Source: Gnetum montanum | Lineage: Eukaryota; Streptophyta; Gnetopsida; Gnetales; Gnetaceae | DNA: 39,146 nucleotides | NCBI GenBank assembly: GCA_015680685.1 | Contig: MNCI01011956.1 | Location: 31,677-70,822, forward strand | Direction: 5' to 3' | In this document: positions 21,841-30,739 of the stretch, one piece after another | How the letters are laid out: the number at the start of each line of letters is the position of its first letter | How positions within the stretch are numbered: the stretch's first letter is position 1 | Made by a program: the position numbers and the translations under genes | Notes under the pieces: generated by a model | The model's database searches: none | Told to the model about the DNA's origin: nothing | Seen by the model: the letters and a program-made list of their open reading frames with translations, nothing else

Positions 21841-23581
21841 ATCCACCTTGTACGTTTGTCACCCAATAAGTGTTCTTCATGATGGTATGAACTATTTTCT
21901 TATTGATTGCTAATGTTTGGTTTTTACCTTTAAGTTATGATGTTGATACTAAGGTATGTTCTTTTGATATGGCAGGCAATGAGTTCACTTCATCCATTCA
22001 TCCACAACATTCTATGGTCTCTCTTGGCTTGGAAATGTACTGTACCTTTTTAATAAGAACTCTAATGAATCAGTGACTGGGTATTTCTCAAAATAAGGAA
22101 GGACTCAAGGATTGAAAAGGGTGTGACTTCAAGGGAACTTAACGCATTTGTGTTGGCCATTATCTTGAGTGCTTGGATGTTTTCTTCTTGAGTTTTCTTA
22201 CCGTTTCGACATTACCCATTTATCGGGAAGTTGAGTCAATAAAAATAAGAAGTCTTTGCATAGTGTGGTTCTCACGCATAAAAACACAAAATACAAAAGA
22301 AAAAAAAAGAAAAAAGAAGAAGAAAAAGGTAAGAATTCAAAGCATACCCCTTAGACAAAATAATCCCTTGGGCTACAAGCACTGGTTATGGAACTAAAAA
22401 TGTTCCCTCTAACTAAGGCCCTTCTCACTTCCCATTCTCTCCTTATTTGTTTCGTTGGAATGGTGGTGGCTCTTGGATGAAGGCATTCTTGTTACTTCAA
22501 GAGGATGGATTAGTCGAATGCGTTAATGCAAAGTCACTAGATATGGTTGGTTTGAGGCTGGAGTTGGAATGAGATTTGCTAAGTCACATTAATCATTAAC
22601 TCCACAAGGGGCTGTACACAACATTGTTCTTGAGATTCCATTCCATTTTCTTCTCTCCATCCTTTTCTCCATTGTTCACCTCATTGTCGGTTGTATCATT
22701 TGTGTATATTTTAGTTGATGCATTGTTTTCTTTTTGGTAAATTCTTACGGTTAAGACTTTAACTCTTGTTCCACATGACATTGCCAGAGCCTACGAAATC
22801 TTTGAATGTGGGTTTGTCAGGGCATTAAGGGCATGAGCCTGCTTTGGGGAGGACTCACTGACATTCCTATTTGGTGCATCAGTTAAATTCTTTCCCTTAA
22901 CATTTTGCAATTAATTTTATTTTGTTCATTTCCATCTTGACATCCATTTCATCGATGTCCTAGTTGTCTCCTTTTCTCCATCTTTCTTATTTCTTTTCTT
23001 TTTCTTTTTCCATTCTATTGCTACTGACAATTCGCGATTAGTCATGGGGGTATGGGGCCTAATTTTTTTGATTTTCTCCTAACCCCTACACCTTCGGTAG
23101 TCACCATTAATACATCTCCAGATCCGCAATTAGCCATACCACAACCTAGCTAATTGGACCTTTCAGCAAAGCAAGGTATCAACTGCATTGAAATTCATTT
23201 ACCCTTGCTAATATAGAGATTGTGTTGTGTGTGCAGATGGCAATCATACAACAACAGATTGGCTCTGGAGGGAACCCTTGGAATGGAGTGGTGCTGAAGT
23301 AGCTATGCAAGGAGCAAGATCGATGGCGTGCTTATAGATGGACAATGAAAGGCACAATCTTGGCATTGGCAGCAACAAAATTTCTCTCTCTCTCTTTCTC
23401 AAGCTGCCAAATAAGGCCTGATGTCAATGTAATAAGGTGTTCACTCTTGTTGTCATGAACACCAGTTTTGTTGTGTCTTGTAATGATGGTCCATTCAGAT
23501 GTCATCCCATTAGTTCCATTTGAGTCAATAATCACATACCTTTCCGATATTTTGTAAGGAACTTGAGGACGATTTTTCATT

Positions 23582-23595
23582 TAGTCATGGGGGTA
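23582..23595 (+). other. Polypurine tract of the nested element
   Basis: TAGTCATGGGGGTA abuts the 3' LTR. The outer element has TAGTTGTGGGGGTA in the same place (24781-24794). A second copy of this sequence occurs at about 23039-23052. Confidence 0.75.
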
Positions 23596-24424
23596 TGATG
23601 GGACGCGATATCGCGGCCGTCGTAATATCACATCCCTCACGATATTGCGTCGTCCCTCGCGATATCATGTACCCAATATCGTGGTGCGCCATCATATCTA
23701 TAAATAAGAGGTGGCTCTCCCTTGTTTTCCATCCTAGGCTTAGACTGTAGTGAAACTCTGGCAGTTTGATCTCTCTAGAGATAGAATATTTCCATGTGCC
23801 CGTAGTAGGAACTCCAAAGTGAACGAATCTTTATTCGAGCAAACATTGTACCTGAACACAAGTTTGTGTATGGCAATAAAGACGAACTTCTTAGATAAAC
23901 CTTGTAGTGCATGGAATAGGCTAATTAGGATTTTATTTATTGTTATTTATTTTTTTCCATTTAATTTCTTTATTAGGAATTAAATCCTTCTCAACCCTTC
24001 TCTCTTAGTTAAGTGCCTTAGTACGACTGCTTCAAGCACGTGCGTTACACGTGGTGATCCCAGCAACGACTAGTGTTTGGTAACCATGGTTGCATTGGTT
24101 CAGGGTGTGAACAGTAAGTGGGAATGGATGCTGATGCTAGGTTAATTTAGACTTAGTTAGTTAGTTATAGTTAGTAATTAGTCTCTTCAACCCTTCATCT
24201 CACTAGCATAGGAGATAAAACATAAAAAGATATAAAAATCATATACCTCAGACTTACTTAATCATACACCATGACAAATACAAGTAAGTCTGGGAAGACA
24301 ACGAATAATTAACCTTAAGTGTTCCATGAGGTGTGTAGGCACTTAGTTTGTGCAGTTCAACCGGATCGCACGTGTTACGCTCGTATTCATATGGTTGAGT
24401 ATAGCGGTACGTCGCCACTCATCA
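23596..24424 (+). repeat. 3' LTR of the nested element
   Basis: Starts TGATGGGACG and ends ACTCATCA. Over the 205 bases 23697-23901 compared with 17416-17620 I count 14 differences, 13 of them transitions. GATATCGC-like motifs lie at 23601-23690. Confidence 0.92.
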
Positions 24425-24780
24425 CACACTAATCTACAATTTTGTTGTGATTGTAGTGGGAAGTGTGGACTGGAAGTAGGACTATCTTCACCAAGGAAGA
24501 AGTAGCAGCATCATGCGATGAGGATCCTTCATGACCGTTAGATGTTCTTCCTCATCCTTCAATTGCTAGAGGAGTTGGATGTTAGTTTTTTCTAGGGTGT
24601 TCAATTCTATTATCATGAACACCCAATTTTGTAAATGATTGTAAATTTGTACACTTGGACACTCAAATTTTTTCTATTTTGTTTGAGTCAATTTGCATGT
24701 CAGTCAATAATCCCATACCTTCCCAATATCTTGTAAGGAACTTGTTCCTCCTCTTGTTCACTTGCGGATAAGTTTTCATT
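24425..24780 (+). other. 3' noncoding region of the outer element, part 2
   Basis: Resumes after the CACAC duplication. It shares GTCAATAATC, CATACCTT and TTGTAAGGAACTTG with the end of the nested element's internal region (about 23525-23560). No gene. Confidence 0.7.
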
Positions 24781-24794
24781 TAGTTGTGGGGGTA
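24781..24794 (+). other. Polypurine tract of the outer element
   Basis: TAGTTGTGGGGGTA immediately before the 3' LTR. Confidence 0.75.
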
Positions 24795-25663
24795 TGATGA
24801 ACTGTATTTGGCCTAGCTTTGATATCAGAGCCTTGATATCGGATACTTGGTATTGAGACCCAAGAAGTGAAGTTGGATATATGATATTGTGGTGTGTGCG
24901 CTAACCTCTAAATATAGTGCTTGGGCAAACAATTTCTATAAGTTTTTGTCATAACATAGTAGAGCTCTTGTAGTTTCTTTTCTTCAAAGTTAGAATATTT
25001 TCCAAAGTGCCCACAACAGGAGTCATTGAGTGTATAGATCTTTATTCAAGCAATATTGTACCTGAGCATGGTAGTATGTGCAAAAATAAAGATGAGCATT
25101 TTGATCAAATGTTGGAGCACCTTGGGTAGCTTAAATATTTTATTTATGAATTTAATGTTTTGTGTAATTTCATTTAATACCACCGAGTAATTAAGCTAAA
25201 GTAAGCTAGCTAGATTAAATAGTAGTTAATTACGCACATAAGTATGACCGCTTTGAGCATGTGCCTGATGCTTGGTAATCCTAGCAATGCTTAACGTTTG
25301 GTAACCCAGCAGCATTATATGTGTTTAGGATATGCACAGAAAGTGGGACCAGATACTTAAGTTTGGATAGTTAGTTATTAATTAGTAATTAGATTAGTTA
25401 AATTGGTTCATAAATTGAGTTTCAACTTGTTGTTAATCATAGACGAATAAAATATAAAATAATAAAAATCAAGTGCCTCAATTACACTTAACCATACAAC
25501 TAAGTTCCACAAGTGTAGTTGGGAAGACAATGATTATCATGATTAGAACTCACTTCATTGAACTAGTGTACTTAGGAACTTAAGGTCTATAGAATTTGAC
25601 TAGATCATGCGTGAATGCTTTTGATTTGTATGGTTGAGCATAGGGTTGTCTCATTGCTCATCA
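24795..25663 (+). repeat. 3' LTR of the outer element
   Basis: 869 bases from TGATGAACTG to CTCATCA, paired with 8474-9328. It keeps the CTCTAAATATAG TATA-region counterpart, AATAAA-type signal and the TATGACCGCTTTGAGCATG segment of U5. Confidence 0.9.
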
Positions 25664-25668
25664 CCTCT
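25664..25668. repeat. Target-site duplication of the outer LTR element, right
   Basis: CCTCT, the same as 8469-8473. Confidence 0.9.
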
Positions 25669-26405
25669 CATTACCCTTGGTAAGGAAACTCAAAATTCAA
25701 AATTTGAAGCTTAGAATGAAGAAACTAAAGATAATAGCTCTTTACCAAAAGATGAGAAAAAAGTAGCTCATCAACAACCAAAGAAGGAGAAGATGATGAT
25801 GATAATACTTTCTTAGCATAAATAAAAAAGATGAGGATGATAGGTTTCAAGAATGAAGATGAAAATAGCTTATCATTCATGAAGGTAATAATTCCATGTT
25901 GATTATTTTAAAAATGGAAAATAGGAATGTTTATTATTTATTTTTAATTACATTTTTAAATGAGATTTTTATTTAAAGTTGGACATAGTAAAACAAAAGA
26001 TTATTGATTAGTTTATTGTTGTGTAATTTTTTTATGGTTAAATTTTGTCAAAGATAAGATAATTATTAAATATATATAACATTTATTTAAAGGAATTTCA
26101 ATTTTGAAATCATACAAAAATTTCATACTTGCTATGGTTTTTAAGATTTTTAGCTCTAATATAACTATCAACTAAATTAAGCACCCTTTCCAATTAGACC
26201 AAATGGAAGATGCATGTGTTTTTGATTATGACTTGAAAAAGGTTTAAATATTCTATATAAAATTCATGCTAAACCAAATCTTATTTATTATTACCTTTTT
26301 TTTCTTTATTTTGAATTTTTTTATTATGATTTGCATATGCCTTAAAGATTGTTAGTCTATGTATGACACTAATGCCTTCTTGAAACAAAGCAAAACAAAG
26401 TAAGT
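25669..26405. other. Continuation of the split mosaic, no gene
   Basis: Continues the sequence left of 8469. A/G-rich segments near 25680-25850 encode K/E/D-rich remnants with many stops, which may come from the linker of a GTE-like protein. The rest is AT-rich and featureless. Confidence 0.35.
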
Positions 26406-26648
26406 GGTTGAAATGATAGGAGTAATGAAGCTATAGGTGATGATTTTAACAAGGATGTTCATTTTGTTGGAGGATATGATGAATTTGCTTTTCCTATGCA
26501 AAATAAACCAATGTTGAGATTTGGAAGAGAATAAATTATGACCATTGATCAATCTGTGACTAATGAATTTGGAATAGAAATGTAGCTTTCAATAAAAGCC
26601 ACAAGGATTTGTCCTATCAATGATGATTATTTTTCCCAAACATATGGT
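26406..26648. repeat. Dispersed repeat X, copy B
   Basis: Same family and orientation as 8225-8460. Similarity ends at the same CATATGG block; the sequence then continues ATTTCTACTTC instead of TTGAAACC. Confidence 0.7.
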
Positions 26649-27860
26649 ATTTCTACTTCAAGAAAAGTTGGAATTGCATTAAATACAAAAATACAACCTT
26701 TAATGAAAGAAAAGGTAAATATTAATGATTTTTCTATTAATTAAAAAGATGATGCTACAACTAAAACATATGATATTCCTCATCCCAAAAAGCTTATAAG
26801 TGCATTAAAAACAAAAATACAATGATAATGAAAATCAAAAGCATGACACACTAATACTTCATAGGAGGAAAAAATAGTTAATTTCTATCAGTCTAGAAAA
26901 CAAAAATGTGTAAAACTTAAAGATAGGATTATAGAATTAATGCAAGAAATAGTTATTCTTCCCTCAAATTTGGTTATGAGAAAAAGGCATTGGAGATCCT
27001 TAATAAAAAGGTTCTTTCAATGATTAAATATTCCACAACATAGATAGGGATGAGGATGAGGATGAGGACAAGGATGATGATGTGAGAATTTTGATGAAAT
27101 AAGTAGTACATCTTCAATAAATATGGAAGATTAAGTTAATGAACATGAGGAAAATATGGAAGAACATACTCAATAATGGTTAAATATTCTACAAGAATGA
27201 TGGTGACATGGATGTGGATGAGAAAATTAGTTAGCAGTCATTGCAACAAGAGGTTCTTTCATGGAGGGGACATGATTGTGATCATGATCATGGACATAAT
27301 CATGTCCATGGATGTGATGATGACCATGGACATGGTGAGGTTTCTCCACATAATGATGATTTTATGGTAGTGGATGAATTACTTTATGATACAATAGCGT
27401 TTAATAATATAGAACAAGAACATGCATAAGGTCATAAAAGAAAACAACATTTTAGGCAATGAAAAAGACAAGTAGAGGTGGTAGAGATAGATTTAGTTGT
27501 AAGACATAATCAAGAATAGGCTTAACTAAGATTATAAATAGAACATAAATAATGTGATAATTTGAATACAATGAATCAACAAGTACCTTCTGAATGTATG
27601 AATAATCAGGTATTTTATCCAAATCTTCATTAGTTAAATGCATAAATCATGCATGCAATTACAAGATTTTTGAGAAAGGTTGCTAATTTCAATGTTCCTT
27701 GATAATGTGAAATCTATAATGAAAGCTTTTTAAGTATTTGTATGAAACCTATAGAAAGGCCTAGTCAAACATGTTTAAGAAGTTTAGAAGAAAAAGAAAT
27801 GGAAATCTTGAATCAAAATTGTGAAGAGATTAAATAATTTTTTGTTGATAATAATATGAA
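26649..27860 (+). other. Decayed coding-like stretch
   Basis: Short open segments separated by stops: LKDRIIELMQEIVILPSNLV near 26915-26975, a GAT/GAG acidic tract near 27045-27080, and an H/D-rich run (HDCDHDHGHNHVHG) near 27270-27310. I cannot assign a family. Lying directly before the Helitron frame, it may be the N-terminal part of that protein or captured gene sequence. Confidence 0.35.
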
Positions 27861-27861
27861 T

Positions 27862-28272
27862 TTAGAACCCCTACCATTAATCTTATGTCAACTATTAGAA
27901 GTTGAGAAAATGCTTATAGCAAGAATTAATCCTATTTTATAAGTTACACATGCCATAGAAAGTCAATTATAATATAAAGGATATACCATTAGCTTTATGC
28001 AAGATGTATCTAAAAGTGCACCTAGACTTTCCTTGAGGATTCATGAAATTCCAATGTTAAAACTAAGAAGAACTAATCAAATTGGAACTACCCATAAGTT
28101 TTTCATAAATAAAAAGCATGTGTATGCTCTATTATTATATAAGAAACAAAATGATCCTTTCTATCAAGATATAGAAATAGATGAGCATGCTTTAGAAAAT
28201 GTTAGCAATATAGGAGATGTTAATGTCTTTAAAAGGATTTGTTATATTACATTATGTGAGGAGGATGAGTAG
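27862..28272 (+). pseudogene. Helitron replicase-helicase relic (N-terminal region)
   Basis: Helitrons move by rolling-circle replication using a Rep-helicase protein. The frame reads PLPLILCQLLEVEKMLIARI, then after two stops YKGYTISFMQDVSKSAPRL, LKLRRTNQIGT, VYALLLYKKQNDPFYQDIEI and DEHALENV. This matches in order the region before the Rep domain in plant Helitron proteins (L-x-x-V/E-E-M-L-I-A, G-x-x-I-x-F-x-Q-D-V, V-R-R, V-x-x-A-L-x-W-L-K-x-x-N-x-Y-Y-x-D-I). The segment 27997-28272 is open for 91 codons. No Rep catalytic HUH motif or helicase is seen downstream, so it is a fragment. Identification rests on remembered family patterns. Confidence 0.65.
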
Positions 28273-28744
28273 ACAAGGTTGCAGTTCGATGGTCCTTAGA
28301 GAAAGCATGTGTAGATGTTGGTAATAAAGATACAACATGTCTTATGTTTGTAGTATTATCTCAAGTAAAGAGTATTGATAGTTTGAAGATGTTCCCTCCA
28401 ATTTCCAAGGAAAGATACATCAAGATATCAAAGGCTTCTCATCTTCAAAGTAGATTGGATAAAGAGAATTGCATTAAATCTAATGAAGAATAATTTTACA
28501 ATTTATCTGATGATGCATTTTTACCATTAAAAAACAATTTATAACTTACTAACTACCTTCAAAAAATTGGGTTTATGCATAACTATAGATAGAATCTTTT
28601 TAGTTTCTTATATTTAAATGATCCCTTCAAGCAATGACTAGTTATCACTAACTTGGTTATATATTTATTATAGATATCTATAATTTAGTTGAAAGAATCT
28701 TCTTCTTTAACAAGTAATAACTTATTTGAATTAAATATTTCACA
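28273..28744. other. AT-rich stretch after the Helitron relic
   Basis: Stops in all frames; short peptides such as RCSLQFPRKD cannot be assigned. It could be decayed Helitron sequence. Confidence 0.3.
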
Positions 28745-28873
28745 ACTTCTAGATGAAGAACAAAATTTATGAATTATAATTTTCATGACCTCGAGATGAA
28801 GAACAAGATTTATGGATTATAATTTTCAAAACTTCTGTATAGAGAACAAGATTTGCATATCAAATTTTTCATA
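28745..28873. repeat. 43-bp tandem repeat, three units
   Basis: Units start at 28745, 28788 and 28831. They share ACTTCTAGATGAAGAACAA-type starts, ATTTATGAATTATAATTTTCA and a constant period of 43. The third unit is the most diverged. Confidence 0.75.
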
Positions 28874-28949
28874 ATGATAAGATCAAGAAAATAATATTTA
28901 CATCATTTATCATATGTTCTCACTCTTAGTTGAATTTGATATATTTTGA

Positions 28950-29487
28950 TTATAATTTTTCAAATTATTTTGAAATTCTTTCCATTATTGAATTAGAAAA
29001 TATTTTACTTATTTTTGAAAGTGAAATTGTTGGTTTCATTGATATAATCTTTAAAATAGAGTAATAAAAATTATTAGACAGTGTGCAATGCACATGTTAT
29101 TTTGTAGAAATTAGTATAACATATAAAGACAAAATTAAAACTTAAGGCTAGTATTTTTCTTAGAAAAAAACATACTATAATCTGTGAGGATGTTGGAACT
29201 ATTATCATTGCCAAGACCATATTATTAAAATTTGTCATTTTTCAATAAAAAATTTTTTTATATAAAAAAGAAACAACATTTTTTTAAAATGAAAAATAAT
29301 GGTAATTTTTAGTTGCACAAATGCAACCTTTTTCAACAACTTTTCCATCAATTATTAATCCTTTTAAATACAAGGATGTTTGCAAATTCGTTACATTTAA
29401 AGAAAATTATTTTTTGTAAAGAAAAAGGAAAAAACTTTATCAACCTTAACTAGTAATATAAGTGCTGATGTAAAAGGTTTTTTTCCT
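28950..29487. repeat. Dispersed repeat R, copy B
   Basis: Counterpart of 6838-7340 in the same orientation. Similarity stops at GGTTTTTTTCCTAG (29487); copy A stops at GGTTTTCACTTAG. The CTAG end recalls the CTRR end of Helitrons, but I see no clear hairpin just upstream. Confidence 0.65.
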
Positions 29488-29869
29488 AGTGCAACACCAT
29501 AAGAAGAGGTTTTTTTATAATGATTTCAATTCAGAAACTGATGAGGTATTTCCTTCTATCTTTACTTTTATTAATTTTTCAACTACCATTTATTAGAAAA
29601 TCATTTTTTAACTAGTAGTGACATCAAGTGTGAGATTAATGTTGAGCTTGAAAAATTGAGGATAAAGCCTTTTCCCCCATATCTTAATGTTAGTATTATC
29701 AAGAAATGTTCAAGGTAATTCTAATAGGTCTTAAGAAAAGATTGCATGAAGCATCTTTTAAATCAACATTTATCTCTAAATTTTATTTTCTTTTAAGACA
29801 TAAAGACCTTAACCTAGGATATTAGTTTTGTTGGTAAAGTTATTTTAAAAAATTCATATTTTTTCTATT
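29488..29869. other. Sequence before the L1 endonuclease relic
   Basis: AT-rich and full of stops. It may include the decayed 5' part of the L1 LINE; I see no clear ORF1 motif. Confidence 0.3.
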
Positions 29870-30420
29870 GATCATGAAGTTAATAAAGGAGGTGTTAATA
29901 TTTTAATGAATAAAAATTGGACTAAATTTTTTTTTAAATTCTTACTCTAATAACCTTGATACAGTTATTTGAGTTATTTATTGAAGCAAAAAAAGAAACT
30001 TTAAAATCTATTATATTAATGCTCCTAATAAATCAAAAGATTGATAAGAGGTTTAAAAATATATTCTATCTTTGTCCAAAATTCCTTAAATTATTAGAGA
30101 TGATTTCAATATGGTTGAGAGTCATTTAGATAAACTTGGTAGTTTACCTCCTAATATCTCATCTCAAGGAAAACATTGGTGCAATTTAAAAAAAATATTT
30201 TCTTTATAATATTAGGTTTATATTCTATAATCATTCAAATGAGAAGAATTACACCTAGTATACTTATCAATAGGGAAATAATAGAATTTATTACTAGCTA
30301 AATAGATTTTACATTTCTAAGTTTTTTTTGAAAGCTTTTAGGAAAAGTAGAACTGCATAAAGAAGCTATTTTGTCAGACCATTTTGTTATATGTATTTCT
30401 CTTTGGGATTGATTTATCCT
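29870..30420 (+). pseudogene. L1 endonuclease relic
   Basis: APE-type endonuclease that nicks target DNA. Remnants in order: IYYINAPN near 30007-30030, DDFNMVESHLDKLG at about 30099-30140 (from G-D-F-N), RFYIS near 30302-30318, and SDHFV at 30374-30388 (the catalytic S-D-H). Frames change between motifs. Confidence 0.7.
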
Positions 30421-30559
30421 CCTTTCAAAAGTAGGAGTATTTTCATATAAATGCTAATATGTCCATCTCTTTCATTGTTAGAGATGATCTCTTTCATGTT
30501 TTTTAGGAAGCTATCAAACAAGTTTCTCTTGGCAAAAAAACAAATAAAGATGTGATTCA

Positions 30560-30735
30560 TCTTGTTCCTATGGATGAAAATATTTAAGATCTTAGTAATT
30601 GGAAGCCTATTAGTTTTCTTAATAATACTTTTAAAATTTTAGCTAAATGCATGATTTGTGAGATTAAGAAAATTATAGATGATATCATCGAATTTGAGCA
30701 AACAAGTTTTGCTAAAGCTAAATACATCTTAAATC
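30560..30735 (+). pseudogene. L1 reverse transcriptase, N-terminal motifs
   Basis: VIHLVPMDENI then NWKPISFLNNTFKILAKCM (30598-30654) and IIEFEQTSFAKAKYIL. These equal the L1 pattern I-x-L-I-P-K, W-R-P-I-S-L-L-N-x-x-Y-K-I-L-A-K and Q-T-G-F-V-x-x-R-x-I. The similarity is lost at about 30735. Confidence 0.75.
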
Positions 30736-30739
30736 TAAA

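Larger units (their letters stand above)
21570..23581 (+). other. 3' noncoding region of the nested element
   Basis: Noncoding, homologous to the same part of the outer element. It contains a 15-bp tandem repeat (21666-21772), a TG run (21827-21840), a purine-rich tract AAAAGAAAAAAAAAGAAAAA near 22295-22328, a TTCTTTTTC tract near 22990-23010 and a TC run near 23381-23400. Open frames at 22173, 22596 and 23332 are chance. Confidence 0.7.
17318..24424 (+). mobile_element. Nested gag-protease LTR element without RT, RNase H and integrase
   Basis: 7107 bases with two LTRs (822 and 829 bases), PBS, gag, protease, 3' noncoding region, PPT and the TSD CACAC. It lies in the 3' noncoding region of the outer element in the same orientation. 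After the protease the sequence goes straight to the 3' region: homology to the outer element stops about where RT begins and resumes at about 21570. About 2.9 kb, matching RT-RH-IN of the outer element, is missing. It is thus a nonautonomous derivative whose mobilisation must have used enzymes from a related element. The reading frames are better preserved than in the outer element, as expected from its later arrival. Confidence 0.9.
8474..25663 (+). mobile_element. Outer Ty3/gypsy LTR retrotransposon, Athila-like, degenerate
   Basis: A complete but dead element with two LTRs, PBS, gag, protease, RT, RNase H, integrase, long 3' noncoding region, PPT and a 5-bp TSD. Its own length is about 10.1 kb once the nested 7.1-kb element (17318-24424) and one TSD copy are removed. 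The order PR-RT-RH-IN marks it as Ty3/gypsy. The protease D-L-G motif and a PBS resembling TTGGCGCCGTTGCCGGGGA point to the Athila-type lineage. Dozens of in-frame stops show that it is old. The insertion split a mosaic of gene fragments and a Helitron relic. Confidence 0.9.

Noticed and set aside
21666-21866. Minus-strand frame with a KMCKT-like repeat
   Set aside because: It is the antisense reading of a 15-bp T-rich tandem repeat, not a protein.
6838-29487. Repeats R as LTRs of one large retrotransposon
   Set aside because: They lack TG...CA ends, PBS or PPT neighbours and a target-site duplication that I can see.
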